This document shows positions 10,710-24,381 of a stretch of DNA of 64,000 nucleotides, piece after piece. The notes below the pieces were generated by a model. It was not told where the DNA came from, searched no databases, and saw nothing but the letters and a program-made list of their open reading frames with translations. Numbering within the stretch: position 1 is the stretch's first letter; each line of letters opens with the position of its first letter. Source of the DNA: Alentia gelatinosa (Eukaryota > Annelida > Polychaeta > Phyllodocida > Polynoidae); contig OX465583.1 of NCBI GenBank assembly GCA_950022655.1, forward strand, positions 31,337,360 through 31,401,359, in the 5' to 3' direction. Made by a program: the position numbers and the translations under genes.

Positions 10710-13700
10710 CTGTGTGGGGAAAGCATGCAATAAGGGTGACGGGGTGAATGCAAGCAAGCACGTATGGTGAATCACTAATACGGGATTTCAATCAAACAAA
10801 ATAAAGATGATTATCTACCAAATTAGGAAATAATTCTATAAATGATGCAATTGTATCATTCACAGTAAAATTAGACAGAGGATTCTATACTAGGTCTAAT
10901 TTGATTTGCTTATGGATATGGTAGCAACTGATGAATAATATTGATGAGACATCAGATGTGTACATGGACACGAAACCGTTAAATTAATACCAAAACGAGG
11001 CTGTGTTTCGGCCGGTCAACTCTTGGCAACGAGACAAACAATGATGCGGAGCAGGAAGAGGAGAAAATCACCATTTATAATTCAAGCCATTGATCATGAG
11101 TTAGGGATCTGGATTAACAGCATGCAGGACAACAAGGAGCGCGAAGACCTTAGCATTAAATCCATTTAAGGTTGTTATTTTTTTCCTACTTTTTCAATCT
11201 ATTTTTATTGTTGTTGTTTTATTTAGGAGGATTCTTCTGTTTTTCTCGCTGAGATATAATATGCATTAGGATTATCAGTGGGGGGTCATATAAAAAAGGG
11301 AAAATATTTTTTATGTAGAGTTTGATACCTCGGAGAGGCCTCGAAAACTCGAGGGAAAAAAATCGGGAAAAAAACCTTGGCGTCGGTACATCCGTGGTGT
11401 CGGTTATGGCATTGGACTGAAGGTCAGTGAAAGTTCAAACCACTATCTTGGTATTAAATGGGGCCCAATTACTATCTTTATTTCAAGCAAGGATAAAGTA
11501 TAGTATAGTATATATTGAAAATGAAACGTCGATTTCAATCCAAAAGTGGAAAGCTGCAATCTGTATAGATGTGTTTGTTGCTGGTGGGATAAATTTACCA
11601 GTATGAGGAAGTGGTCAGAGAACACAGGTATAGGTCATCCTGGTGAGGGAGACCTATGCCTTCAACTAAGAACCCATTATGATATCCCGCATAGCTCTCT
11701 CCCCAAGATGGTGACCTGCTAAATTACGCTGATATCACGCCTCCTGAACTAGATGATAAAAAGAAATCCGTTATGAATTAGTGAGTAACAGATTCCACAG
11801 ACCCACGAGATAAGCGCATGGTGATCGTTATGAAGTATGACGGCCACTGTCCTCTACAATTAGCTACTCCACCATCATAAATACCGTAGTTGCTTGGGAC
11901 CGGAATATTTGATACTGTATACTAGATCTAACTATGGAGGCCCTGTTGGGGGCGGATGTCACCATTTTATTTTCGGTTTTATAATGCTTCTGGCGACCAC
12001 ATGTGATTAGGGTTGGGCGGAGGGGTCTAGGAATGACCAGATTGAAAGGGTTAAGTGATCGTAATTGCCATGTGTCAGCTGGTAGTGATGAACAAATCGT
12101 CTGCACGTGATTTGAACTAATTAACGCTGTCCACACGTCAATATGTAAATCATGGCATTTTTCATAACAAAATCGGCCTTTCTTTTGGTGTTGTAGCAAG
12201 TCGTGTATGCTCGACCATTGAGGACAGAATTTTCACAGTTGAGTTGCTATCAAGCTCACTTTCATCGTAGTAAATAGACTTGCATCAAACCGAGATTTGG
12301 ATTATTTCTATTATTAAAATCCAGATTCCATACCTCCTGCGCATGCAATACAAATGACATAAGCATTCCTACAATCTCATTACTATGCTGACCTCTCGCC
12401 CCCCCCCCCTCCCCCCCTCCAGGAGATGATAGTAATTGAAAATGCTCTTGACAACTAGTTAATAGATTTGCCTATGTAGCGCTTTTAGCACTCCCACTGC
12501 TATCCTAACGTTACATATACCTACTGCAATACCAATTTAGTGTGCTTAAAAAGAGGCAGATGGCGAGGATGGGTACACAAGCCTTTGCTGTAATTCCCCC
12601 ATCAAGCACCGTCAAAGGTAAACTGGCACGAAGCCGTTTTTTCAGTCTAGTTGGCAGTTAAGTGCAGAAGCTTCTATGTCTCTCAACCTGCTGCTGCACG
12701 ACCTCCGATTGAACAGGCTTCAGGGAACAGATCAATAAAGTTAAACTTTTTCGATGTGGCCGACCCCGAGGTGAGCTAGCCACGTTTTTATTTGTAACGA
12801 CAAGTTGAACCTAGCGACAAGGATTTGATTCCTCAGTGCGACAGACCATAGACCTGGCTGTATGCTATTATAGACTGTTTGATGTGTGTTTTATGGGGCT
12901 TCACTATAAAACCAATATCGATGATTCAGAGGATGTTTGCCATGAGTCCCGCAGTTTTAGAGAGTGAAAACATCTACAAACCTCTACGAGTTATGTTAAA
13001 AAACATTATTCGGACCTATTTTCTGTTTATTTTTTCTCTTTTTTCAATCCGATTTTTTTCAAGTATACATTTCTACAGAAAGGTTTCAGAAATCATATAC
13101 TCTCTGCATTCATAACGGGACTTCAATTTGAGATACCTGGAATTCTTTTAAAGTTGTCAAATCCATTCATTCATGATACTTGGATATCAATTTTAAGATA
13201 CCCAGGACACGATTGAAGCAGTCAGATTCATCTGCTACATCTATATAGAATCGATTCAAGCATGCTTGGGATGAGAGTGATCTATATGTGTGAAACAACA
13301 ATTTTAATCACTTTCTTTAGTTTGTTTCATGATATTGTTGTGGAGTGAAACATGTGTTTGTTTCTCTTTCCATATTAGTTCATATCATATATAATGATAC
13401 ATGGACTCAAACTTTTGATATCTTAAACTTTCATGCGTTTCTAGGTGTCGCACAGTAATATATTTCTATATCTTGACTATGATTAAGTAATCAAATCAAA
13501 TAAGGCACAAATCGGGAATTTTTGGTATTTATCCCCGAACCGGAATATTTGGATTGTCAAGACTAAGTGATATGAATTTTAGTTGGTGTAAGTGGGCTTT
13601 TATTGAATTTTCGTTGTTGTAAGTAGGCGTTATTGGGTAGCAGACGACATTCAGCTTTAATCATAACGCAAACACTGCGACCGCAAATTTCCACGCAAGG

Positions 13701-15486
13701 CAATGGGGAGCCATACTATTGGTACAACAAACAAAAGAAAGCGACAGAAACAGTGGGCTTTTGCCAGGGACGACATGCATAGCTCACACACACGGCGGGA
13801 TTGCAGCAGGCGACAAATCTCCTACCCGTGCTAATTGAACAACGCCAGTCGCACGCCAACGTTATTTTCTTTGTGGTTTACTCGTGTTGATGTTGTCAGG
13901 TGGGCCCTCATTTTTCTCTCACATAAGTCTGGGGGATTGCTACTTGAAGGTCCAGATATGGCCTCAATCGGTGCAGTGTTTTTTAAGAGTGTAATATGGA
14001 TATACATGTGTCTATAGAATAAAGTATAAGCTTGGGGCATTGTAATGAGACGGGGCTACACAAACACATTTGGCGGATCATTAGTTTATTTCAACGTATA
14101 TATATTACACCCACCTGGCAGCGGTTTCTTATTTACAAAGGTAAGCTTTAACTCCCGGTTAACCGTTCACAGTACAAGGATTTGCTTAACTATATTTATT
14201 TTTTATGAGAATGGGTTTATATCTGTTTGGTATTGTCTCTAAACATGTATGTTCGGGATACAGAATAGAACAGCTATTTATTGTAATGTACAGAATGTTA
14301 TATGTGGGGTAAACCCAGGTCTGCTCTACTCCTAGTTAGCGCACAATTTGCATTCTGCACTACTGGGTGTCACAACAATCTGCATAGCAGAGAGAGAGAG
14401 AGAGACTAGTCGTCGTCGGCAAAGTGCAAGTGCTATGCTCAGGGGGGGGGGGGGGGGGGGGGGTCGACCCCCCGGGGAGTGACACCAGCTGCAGGCGGCA
14501 CATCGGTCGTTTTCGGGGGTGGGTACGAATTGGTATTGAGTAATTGGCCCAGAAAACTTGCGATATAATGAATAAGGAATTATGAAATTTACAAATTACC
14601 TAGCATGCATACAGGTGATTCTGCCCTGCGAATATGGTGGACTTTGAATAGAGATATGAAAGGGTCTCAAATCAATCATTTTAGAGTTTTAAAGTCTGAA
14701 AAATTATATGAAATTTTAATGTTATTTTGTGAAATACTGGTAAAAATCAATTACATCGATGTTCTATTTCCGGAATTATAAACGATCATATATATGCTAC
14801 CTCAAGCTCTATATTAATGCACTGCATCATGAGGTGCATCTGAACCCTGATGACCTTTATTTTTCCGTCTTAACACGTGAGGAAGCACCGATGCACACAG
14901 CTATTGACCTCCTGATGCATTATTTTTAAGTGAATTATGACTGATTGGTCAAAGATTTCATTCAGTCACACTAACTATGTCTATATATAGCACTACTTAT
15001 TTTATTATTTGCAGAACGAGGCGAGGCCTGTCTGTGCTCCTTCGACGCAAAAAACAAGAACAACAAAAATTACTACTTATTTCAAGGCGTATTTATGAAG
15101 TGCGAACTATAAAAAAAAAAAAGTAGAAGATGAACGATCGCTCCCGTTTTTTTTCCAAAAGCGGGACTCTCAACTCCCGCACCGCATATGGGGAAGGGGA
15201 AGAATATCGTAGTAATGGGGAAAACATATTTATATATTATTTTACAAAGCAGACCACGCCAAAATGAGATATCCTATTATCCGCACCTACATAGAATACA
15301 TTAATATATTTCAGAAAATTAGGTTACATTATTCAAGGGTTACTAAGGCCTCGTCTACTGTGCTGATACTTAAAGTACATGCTTTATGGGTTTGGCATTA
15401 GAGAGGGAAATGTGCAAAAACAAATCAGTGAGCAGGGAACCTAGCTTCCCCTCTACAAGTATCTCAACCTTCTTAAGAAGACTCAC
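10710..15486 (-). other. Intron of the QRICH2-like gene (4.8 kb) with simple repeats
   Basis: Mostly AT-rich. It holds a C-run at about 12400-12420, a short (GA)n at 14391-14405 and a run of more than 20 G at 14442-14463 followed by a C-run. No gene or transposon was recognised. Confidence 0.4.
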
Positions 15487-15570
15487 GTTATCGAGGTCGG
15501 TTCTCAAGTTCTTGTTGTCGTCCTTCACCTTCGTCATTTCCGCCATCAAATCTTCAACCAGAGACATCAG
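15487..15570 (-). CDS. QRICH2: QRICH2-like gene, exon 2 (coiled coil)
   Basis: The exon is 84 nt (28 codons), preceded by a GTTCACAG acceptor and ended by a GTGAGT donor, phase 0 on both sides. The peptide LMSLVEDLMAEMTKVKDDNK continues with NLRTDLDN and is coiled-coil-like. It follows directly on exon 1 (24382-24882), which ends after ...NEEGIGK in phase 0. Confidence 0.6.
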
Positions 15571-18500
15571 CTGTGAACGGACAAAACCAGAAACACATGA
15601 ATAAATTAATTCATATCACAACTGTAAACGGACAAAAACGGAAACATATAAATAAATCAATCTATACGACAAATGTGAATTGATAAAACCAGAAACACCT
15701 GAATAAATTGATTAAATAAATTTCTATTCGTATAACAATTGTAAACGAAAAGAAAAACAGGGAACATTTTGATCACTTGAAATATCTTAAAGCATTCATT
15801 GATATCACCAGAAAATGCAGGTGACAATTCAGAGAAAGATAAGTTAACTTTGGTTGTAAGTGAGCTGACACTGATGAATTATCTTGAATGATTTCTCATT
15901 GATAACCGCTAACCAGATGGACACTCAAGACAACACCGGATATTTGTCTGATATTTGTTATGTTTATTTTAATTACTCACTAAAACTTTAGGAATTCACT
16001 GATGTATACTTCTCATGTATATGAACACTATATTGTTGGATTTCTGCAGTTGTTTGGCTAATTACCTTAACTCTTGTTTTACGAGTCTTTACGAGTTCTG
16101 CTATGAAACCGTTATCATCTTTTGGGTAGACCTCATTGGCCATGACCAATCTTTCTGTAAGCACATCTTTTCAATCAACAGTTTTGTAAATGTTGACCAT
16201 ATTTTCTCTACATGTAAATATCACTAGACGATTTTCGGTTATATTGGACAGAAAATGGCTGGCATAGATATTGGTACAGTAAGCTTCCAATGAAGAAGGC
16301 AAGTTCACGTAACAGGTAGTCAACTTTGTATATTTTATATCATGAGCAGCAAATACTTCAAGCCTCGAATGTATAAGATGTACCATTGTGGTACATGTCT
16401 ATGGTTCCCTCAGAAAACTATTTATCAGAGCGTGCTTGTACCCGTTATATACATTGCCTAAATGTTAGAGTGGTCATATATAGGCTCCCAGCGTACTGCA
16501 AAAGAAATATCCCTTCACTATTTATGTGGTATTCACTGTGATATGGTGAATGGAGCAGAAGGCCAGTGTCTCAAGGTGTTAGAGGCAAGCCCAGCTGACC
16601 ATGACCAAAATACCTCATTGACCTACTGGTGCTTGATATGTTTGGATCCTAGACTCAGTCAGTTGCCGAAATGCCAAGTTGACTGGGTGCTAGGGGGTTA
16701 CAGAAAACTATCCATAGACTGAATGTAACCCAAACTATAACTTTTAATTGTTATTCATTTATAATTGCGCGCTCATTCATCAATGATGAACATTCTATTT
16801 GCTCCTAGTTTGGTAGCCCATAAGCTAGACCAAGGGATCACAGCACTCGGAAGACATAACGCATAGTAATAATTATGCTGTACTCCTGCTGTCGAAACAC
16901 ACATTTACCACGATTTTTTTCGAGCTCACATTTATGTATGAAGGTTTTAATTCAAAACGGTTCTTCTTTGTCGAATTTGAAGTTTGCATATCTTTTCCCC
17001 CACTATCGTTTCTATTGTACATTGAACAGGATTTAATTTGACATTTTTGACATTTCCAATGTCTCGGGGGGAAATGTTTTCAGGATCAAGAACCCGTAAA
17101 GGATAAATACCTAACAATTTCGTCTCTTTTTAAAGTCTTGTAAAACTTTCTGTAATATGCATGTTATTCCATGGGTTCTTTAGAATATTGCTCCCTGGGT
17201 ATTGCCACTACTTTGAAGATACTGCAATACATAAGATACCGTTCAACGCCGCCCAACAGCGCATTATTAGTTAGGCAGCTTATGAAATACAGAGCTTTTA
17301 CACTTAAAGTGTGGGCGGTAGGTGTGAGAGCAAGACTGTTGTTTTTAGCAAAATAGGATTGTTGGAACTAACCATAGGGTATTGTGATATCGATCATAGA
17401 CTGTCTTGTTGATAACTTTCACTGTTTCACATAGATAAAGATAGGTATCTGATTGATACCCATACCCGCCAATGTGTTGTTGAATAGCTGGTTGTGGTGT
17501 TCCTGTATTATCTAAACACAATCTGAAGTATTACTGATGCAATATACATGTGTAACCCACTAAACTAGAGCTGGAATACCAAATCTCCCAATGCTAAAGG
17601 ATACGTTGCTAGGTGACTGTTTGTCTAACTTGGCCGCGGTATCTGTAGAGGCTTCAGGCAAACAGGAAAAAGGTCTATTAATCTAGAGCATATTTTTTTA
17701 AAGAATAACAACTAAGAATTAATGTTCTGAAGTATCTGATGAGGAATGACTGAGTGGCCCTGATCTAATTCTGGACAATCTTATTAAGAAACCGGATCGT
17801 GGTGGCGGGAATTTGCTGGTTCTCGGCGCCGCACTTTGGCAAATGTCGTCTGCATGTGGTGTCCTACATTTGATCTCTGGCTAAACCATTATGACGTCAC
17901 TGATCCTCTAGGGATTATCCTCCGTCCAGGCTTTACCAAGTCAGGTGCTAATTCTACCTGAATTAGCCACCTAATGGACAATAACTCTTCTAACTCTATT
18001 TGTATGGGGATTTACCTTCACTCAGCTGGTATTCAACGGCATACAGAAGACAGGCATGCAAAATGTAAAATATTTTACATATATGTACGCTTCGAAAAGA
18101 CTTAAGCCAATATCTTTATCCAATATCCGCATAGTATGCTTTAAAGGCACAATGCTGCGACTTGATTGTCCGAAGGTAAAAATTGGAGCTAATTTCAAAT
18201 TCCAACGGATGACTGTGAGAGAGACTTTTGTGAGAGATACCTTTGCCTAATAATAATAATTCCAAAAAAAGATGAAATAAAAAGAAGCCCTCTCACAATG
18301 TATTCTACACTCTGCGCTGTTTTAGCATCAACGTTAGTAGGAGGAAAATGGGGTTTATTTTCCTGGCCAGCACCATTACATACGGCTTGATCTGTCTGTC
18401 TCTCTTCAACGAGTAAACTCGTTGCGCTCTCATAGCAAAGATCCTATATTGTCAGTCTATTTATGCTATTCGCGGCATTTTGATGCCCGAAATATGTCCC

Positions 18501-19430
18501 TCCGCTTGCAGCGTCGGGACGTATTCATGGAATCAAAAGACTTTGAACGACCTTCCCTACGGACTAAGAAACCACATTTTCTATTATTTTTCATGTTTAC
18601 AAAGATCCTGTTAGATTTACATTACGGGATACAGACAATGATGAATTGAAATATACTCTAGCATCATATACATATGACCGTATGACCTGCACATACTGCC
18701 CGCTGCTAATAATGACATATATCTAGCCGTACGTTACACTGTGAAGTATGGGGTATGTGATCACGTGACTAGCCAAAATTCACAATATTTAGGTATATGC
18801 TCATAGGAAAAATATTTTTACTATTTCAATATTGCCATTTTTTTTTCAACTATAATTCTCAACGAAGGATGAGGTTCTATGCTCAATGGATCAAACAAAT
18901 TTATGAGACTTCTCCTTGACTTGAATTAATCAAAGTATTGAAGAATCATGTGGAATTTTAGATGACTCTGCCTTAACATTTTCCAGTCTCTGGTCCTGAA
19001 GTGGGTATTCCATCGAGACAGCGAAATTGTCGAAAAGAAAATCGGCGAGCATCAACCGAGGTCGCCCGATGTCGGCCATTGATCCTGCTATGTATATTAG
19101 TGCCCGTGGAGGAGCGTTTTAGGTGGTCGGCGGCGACATTCCGACGTTAGAGTCACCCGCTCTTGCCATGCTGTGACCTCACCACACACTCTAATGGCGT
19201 TGCTATTTTGAGCTAATGCTTTAAGATTGTAATTTTCATAGTCCACACACTATAACCATGTATAGCACACACCCGACGATGTTAAATTTTCGTCTGGTCA
19301 ATGGAACACTCACTTAAAGTTCTATTCGTCTGATTAAGTCAAAGAAAACGAAACTGATTTATAAACCAAATACCATGGTACTTTTACCTGCGCTCTCAGA
19401 ACTTCCATAAAAATATTGCCCTGTGTTTAT
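15571..19430 (-). other. Intron 1 of the QRICH2-like gene, distal part
   Basis: AT-rich. A near-tandem AAACGGACAAAA..GAAACA..TAAATAAAT motif recurs two to three times at 15570-15720, next to exon 2. A TGACGTCA palindrome lies at 17892-17899. Nothing else is supported. Confidence 0.35.
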
Positions 19431-19434
19431 TATG

Positions 19435-19600
19435 AGCAGTTCTGGGAGCGCCGTGGGGCAGTGATTGGAGCTTGGCACAGCGTACCCACGCACCCCTCTC
19501 AGCTTACACAGATTTCCACTCACTAATATCTGATAACGCTCTAATCACAATGAAACATAAAACCTGTCTGTTGCCACGGCGTTAAACCCCAAAACAGCAT
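19435..19600 (+). repeat. Possible degenerate tRNA-SINE
   Basis: GGGGCAGTGATTGG near 19453 resembles a pol III box A. About 120 bp further on, ACGGCGTTAAACCCCAAAACAG near 19575 resembles the GACGTTAAAC tail signature. No box B is convincing, so the call is weak. Confidence 0.25.
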
Positions 19601-20360
19601 CAAACATTCTGATAGTTTATTCTAAGCTCTCCAGACACAATGTCTATAAATACTACAGGAGAACACGATACTGAGCAGCATGACGCCACAGCAGGTGTCC
19701 TTACATGTATGCAAATCTACCTCACTATCCCACTACCACTCCTCCACCCACACATAGGACATATCACTCAGCTCGCCCGTATGTGATGTGTCGGTAACAT
19801 GACCCCATGACCCCAGACTTTGGAACAGGCTGTATTACATAGCAACAGAGGTGTGCACTGTATGACACAAGCGGTAGTGTTTAGCGAGAAACACACACCT
19901 GTCCTTTGAGTCTATACGCCACATAGCCTACCCTGTTACCTTGACCCTACGTTGGAAGGATTAAAGGCATTTCCAGTGCGATCAGTGATATGTAGGACTC
20001 AGATGCATGTGTTTATCGAGAAACACACCTTTATTGTGCTGATCAATAAGGCACATAGCCTACCCAGTAGCCCCAGCCAATGACGATCAGGGGCATTTCC
20101 AGTGTGAGACTTGAGATGGAGCCATTATTTGGGACCGACGCCAGTTATCTTCTGTTCATTGATAATTCAAAGTCACACCACTAAGGGTGCCATATGTTCG
20201 GATTGGGGGTTTAATGGCCGAGTGCAAACTGTACGGAATAGTCTATGCCCTGCATATATGACACCCATACTGATTAGCATGGACCTGATGGCTGAAATGA
20301 AACAACCAGTGTCAAAGTGCAATACCTTCGTACAGGAACCTGACTGTGATCAAAGGGAAT

Positions 20361-20694
20361 TTTTGTTGGTTTGTTTGGTTTAATGTCCATTTTTTTTTCA
20401 ATTAGACTTGATCAAAAGGTACCGCCACGGCCGAGGTCGGCTGCAGACAGAGTGGCTCGTATCCCACATGTGAGTAATAACTGACGGCCATCGATGGGGC
20501 TATAATATCGGGTCGGTGAAGTGCATACATTGAAAGTCTAACAATCAGGGTCATAGTATGGCAAGATCGAACCTATGAGATGAGGATGACGGACAGACAG
20601 AAAACAGAATGCCATGACTGATCCTCGAACCCTATAGCCTGTGAGCCCCAAGCCAGTACGACACCTACTGAGCTATCCTTCCGCCCTCATAAGT
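20361..20694 (-). mobile_element. tRNA-derived SINE
   Basis: On the minus strand the element starts at about 20694 with a tRNA-like head. It has GGATAGCTCAGTAGG (box A) and, about 40 nt later, GGGTTCGAGG (box B core). A body of about 200 bp follows. The tail has GGACATTAAACC and AAACAAACC-type repeats near 20361-20395. Order and spacing are those of a pol III-transcribed SINE that depends on a LINE. It is inserted in intron 1 of the QRICH2-like gene, in the same orientation as the gene. No clear target duplication was found. Confidence 0.7.
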
Positions 20695-22654
20695 GATATC
20701 GATGGTCCAGAGTCACAACAACGGATGAGGACCACCGATTCTTCATAAAACACGGGGGAATTGTATATAAAATCAATCATGCTTTTGTTTCCCATTGTCA
20801 CTATTATGGATATATCATGCGCTCCCATGTGTTACGATTATTTACCTGTGTACAACAAAATATTATCGTGGTATTAGAATGTTCGTTATCTCCTATATGA
20901 ATGATAAACATGATCATGGTGCGACAATTCCTATAAGCTGCGTTTGTAATTCAGAAGCCTTTTTCAGAGAATAAAGAAAACAGTTTGCCAAGACATGAAA
21001 ACACGGGCACATTTTATGTACTATTAAAATCTGGGATTATTATCGGTGGCCACGAGGACCGAGTCCTTCATCTGACCAAGAGCGGTGGATGCCAGGCCAA
21101 GCACCGGTTAATGGTTTGTATTGTACAGAATATCAAATCTCAAGTGTTGATCCTGGCCAACTGCAGTCACCACCGAGTCCGAATCGTGACCGAAAGCTTC
21201 ATTCTACCTATGAGCATATTTCCTTGGCAGAAAGTAATACTTTCATTGGCAGAGTACATTGGCAACTCAGCATATATATTATGAAGTATTCCTACTGGCT
21301 ATTATTGTGGTACCAGTGACGAGAGAGATTGGAGAGTTTACTGGAGGTTGAGTGTTGAGTCTATGGCTGCCTACAGTGTATGTCACAATGCAGATCGATA
21401 TTAACGATAATATGCCGCAGGCCACGACCCCGTAGAAAGGTTGGGGAGTGCACTGATTGTTCATTAAAAATCAGAATGACGAACGTAAACATTACTTTTT
21501 ATGAACATAATAACGAAGGCATTATGAGATTCTATCCCATATATACTTAAATAATAAATTCACTATTTATATGAAGGGGCACATTCTTTATGTGTCGTTT
21601 GTAATATAAACCTATCGGGTTGCTTAGTATGCTTATCTATCTCATTGTGTAAATCGATTGCCAATATCTAGAGTACAACATAGTCACTCAAAAGATATGA
21701 TGTCATGTTCTAATAAATCTATGTGAAAACAAAATATTCTAAATTACATAAATATGTATACTCAATAGAATATGAATAGTCTTTATGTTCAAGGTGGAAA
21801 AGATGGTTGTGTATGTAGTTATTCTCTTGTTAAGAGTAAATCACTGAAATGTGATATCCGAATTTCTTTGTATGTCTTTTTCTACTTAAATTGAAATTTT
21901 TTTTAATAGATAAACATAGTTTGCATGTAGAGATAACACAAACTAAACAAACAAGAAATATCGAGTTTAGTTGTAAATTTCTAATAGTAAAGTGACAAAA
22001 CATTGAAAATGTCTAGGTGAACAGTTGGCTCAGCCTCGTATGCATACTGAAATGTGATAGTACATAAATGCGCACCTTCAGTGCGTGCTATACACGTATA
22101 TTAGCAGCCGCTCTGAAGGCTCTAGGCTTATTCTAAGTAGAGATAACTGGCCGAATCCCATTTGACCCCATTACTGAGCAAGTAAAATCTGTTAACTTAT
22201 CTCTGGTAGGAGGATTAGCTTCAATAAATCCCCATTTTATCCGCATTAAAAGCCGGAGTATAGGGATAAGTAGACCCTAAATAGGCTTCTTGATAAAACT
22301 TCATTCGGCCTGAATGGTTTAGTGCACTACATACTGTATTCACCAGAATACTCTACAGACTACGAGAATGTTTGCATGAACAATGACTGAATTTTCAAAT
22401 GCATGTACACTAGAATGGGCATATTTCAAAGAGAAAACAAGATTTTCATTGAAAGGAAAAGATAATAAATTTTGATAAAGAAACGTGCATGTTATGTTTC
22501 AGGTAAAATTACTAAAGATCTAGCATCATTCATTGTAATCGGAAAAAATATATAATTATGAAAGTATACGTCGTTTGTGCTAGAAATATGGAATATGATA
22601 CCGGCAATTTCAATACATTAACATTTATAAATTCAACACCAAAGAGAACCACAT
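20695..22654 (-). other. Intron 1 of the QRICH2-like gene, middle part
   Basis: AT-rich. Two overlapping plus-strand ORFs at 20985-21319 show no motif. I see no transposon or exon here. Confidence 0.35.
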
Positions 22655-22841
22655 ATATAATGTGCCACCTGCTTGTGTGGCATGACAGCAAAATGCACTT
22701 GTTGACGTTTTCAGTTGATGTTGATGCAGTGCATAGCCGATTACCAAAGGTGGAAAGTGTTCCCCCATATCATAAAGGAAAACCATGATAAACTTTTCTT
22801 TGGTTATGCTCGTTTTATAGAGTTTATTCATAAGTTATTGT
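22655..22841 (+). repeat. 187-bp direct repeat, copy 1 (left flank of LINE)
   Basis: The segment from ATATAATGTGCCACC to TAAGTTATTGT is repeated without any difference that I can see at 23707-23893. The two copies directly border the LINE fragment at 22842-23706. The simplest reading is a very long target-site duplication. Confidence 0.85.
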
Positions 22842-23706
22842 AACCCAAGATTTCTATGAATGATATAATATTAACTTGTTGTAGTAAATATAAATATTTA
22901 GGAGTGATAATCGATGAGACATTATCATGGGAACAACATTTTAAGAGTATCGTAAAAACGGTTAGTAGTAAGTTATATAAATTCAACAAATTACGTAGTT
23001 GCTTAACAAATGATGCAGCCAGAAGTGTTTATATTAATAGTATTGTTCCTCACATGGAATATTGCTCATTTATCTATGAAAGTTTTAGGAAACGGGATTT
23101 GTCAATTATAGAAAAACTTAATAACCGGGGGATGAGGACTGTGATAGGTTCAGTATCTAGACTGACATCAATTAGCAAATTATATGATCTTTGTAACATT
23201 GATACACTAGAATCTAGGCGCTGTAAACAACTGTTATGTATAATGTATAAGAATAAGAACAATTTGGAATGGACTGAAAATAGACCACGAAGGACAAGGA
23301 CACAAGAGAAACTCTTATTTGCACTAGATACTACGAGATGCACCACAGTGTATAACAGTCCGTACCAGAGAGGGGCAAGACTGTGGAATCAGTTGTCACC
23401 CGAACTACAAAATGCGATGAACATTGACCAATTCAAGAAATTACTTAATCATAGAAATTAGTGATTGCCATGTATACAACGTGTTTATACAACTTCTTTT
23501 TTTCACTTCATCTCATTATCTGATGTATTACTAATATATTCTTCTCTATTATACTAACAACCATTCTTCATATTCTTTTTGTATCTGGATGACAAATTTT
23601 GCTGTAAAACAACTAATGTTATCATTGTGCTGTCACTTCCGGGTGCCTGAAAAACTCGACTTTTGTTGAGAGGTACTGTGAATAAAAAAAAAAATATAAA
23701 AAAAAA
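22842..23706 (+). mobile_element. 5'-truncated non-LTR retrotransposon (CR1/jockey-like), recent insertion
   Basis: The insertion is 865 bp. It starts inside the reverse transcriptase gene and ends in A-rich sequence with AATAAA at about 23682-23706. It contains the C-terminal 200 codons of RT (22856-23461), a 3' UTR of about 220 bp and a poly(A)-like tail. It lies between perfect 187-bp direct repeats, inside intron 1 of the QRICH2-like gene and antisense to it. 5' truncation with a poly(A) tail is what target-primed reverse transcription gives. The perfect flanks imply youth. Confidence 0.8.
22856..23461 (+). CDS. C-terminal part of a LINE reverse transcriptase (fragment)
   Basis: The open frame encodes the region after the RT catalytic core. 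Near its start is KYLGVIIDETLSWEQH, the usual Y-L-G-V-x-I-D...W..H block before the thumb. Next comes YINSIVPHMEYCSFIY, and near the C-terminus a block with ARLWNQLSPELQNA. That order is standard for CR1/L2/jockey-group ORF2 ends. The catalytic YADD block and the endonuclease are absent because of 5' truncation, so this copy cannot move by itself. The frame has no internal stop, in line with recent insertion. The apparent ATG start is incidental. Confidence 0.75.
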   Translation: MNDIILTCCSKYKYLGVIIDETLSWEQHFKSIVKTVSSKLYKFNKLRSCLTNDAARSVYINSIVPHMEYCSFIYESFRKRDLSIIEKLNNRGMRTVIGSVSRLTSISKLYDLCNIDTLESRRCKQLLCIMYKNKNNLEWTENRPRRTRTQEKLLFALDTTRCTTVYNSPYQRGARLWNQLSPELQNAMNIDQFKKLLNHRN

Positions 23707-23893
23707 ATATAATGTGCCACCTGCTTGTGTGGCATGACAGCAAAATGCACTTGTTGACGTTTTCAGTTGATGTTGATGCAGTGCATAGCCGATTACCAAA
23801 GGTGGAAAGTGTTCCCCCATATCATAAAGGAAAACCATGATAAACTTTTCTTTGGTTATGCTCGTTTTATAGAGTTTATTCATAAGTTATTGT
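23707..23893 (+). repeat. 187-bp direct repeat, copy 2 (right flank of LINE)
   Basis: Identical by eye to 22655-22841. After it the sequence becomes unique (GATGGTTTATTTGTG...). It gives no sign of being an independent mobile element. Confidence 0.85.
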
Positions 23894-24381
23894 GATGGTT
23901 TATTTGTGAAGACACATTATTGCCTTGAGTTTAGTTATATGGTAATAAATATAGGTATTTTCTCTTAGATTATTTTTTATGAGGACATTAATTAAAAATC
24001 TTATAAACTCTATATTCATGAATATAGAATTATCACTTGGTTGTCAAGATTTGACTTTTGAGTTGTATAATTTAAGTCGTATATTTTAAGTTATTCTATA
24101 CTACTAGTATATAGCAATATCAAGTTAATTCCAAAATGCTCAGGTATCAAGGCTATTAACCTACATACAATACATGTAATTAAATCATGGGCTATCAGTT
24201 GTAAAATATTATAGATACACCTCGAGAAATAATCCAAAACAAGGTTTACTTTAGACTACTTCAATGATGATAAATGAAAAACATAAGTACCAATGTATAC
24301 ATCTAGACTAGAATCTAGATCACTAGAGTCTAGACCTTGTTCAGAAATTAGATCAAAATCTTACTTAAGAAAATGTCTTAC
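23894..24381 (-). other. Start of intron 1 of the QRICH2-like gene
   Basis: AT-rich, with a small palindromic CTAGA-rich patch at 24300-24335. A GTAAGA donor sits at 24381-24376. Confidence 0.5.

Noticed and set aside
18960..19095. Possible extra coiled-coil exon on the minus strand (LQDQRLEN before a GTTAAG)
   Set aside because: The peptide fits, but no acceptor precedes it in a usable phase and the donor is weak.
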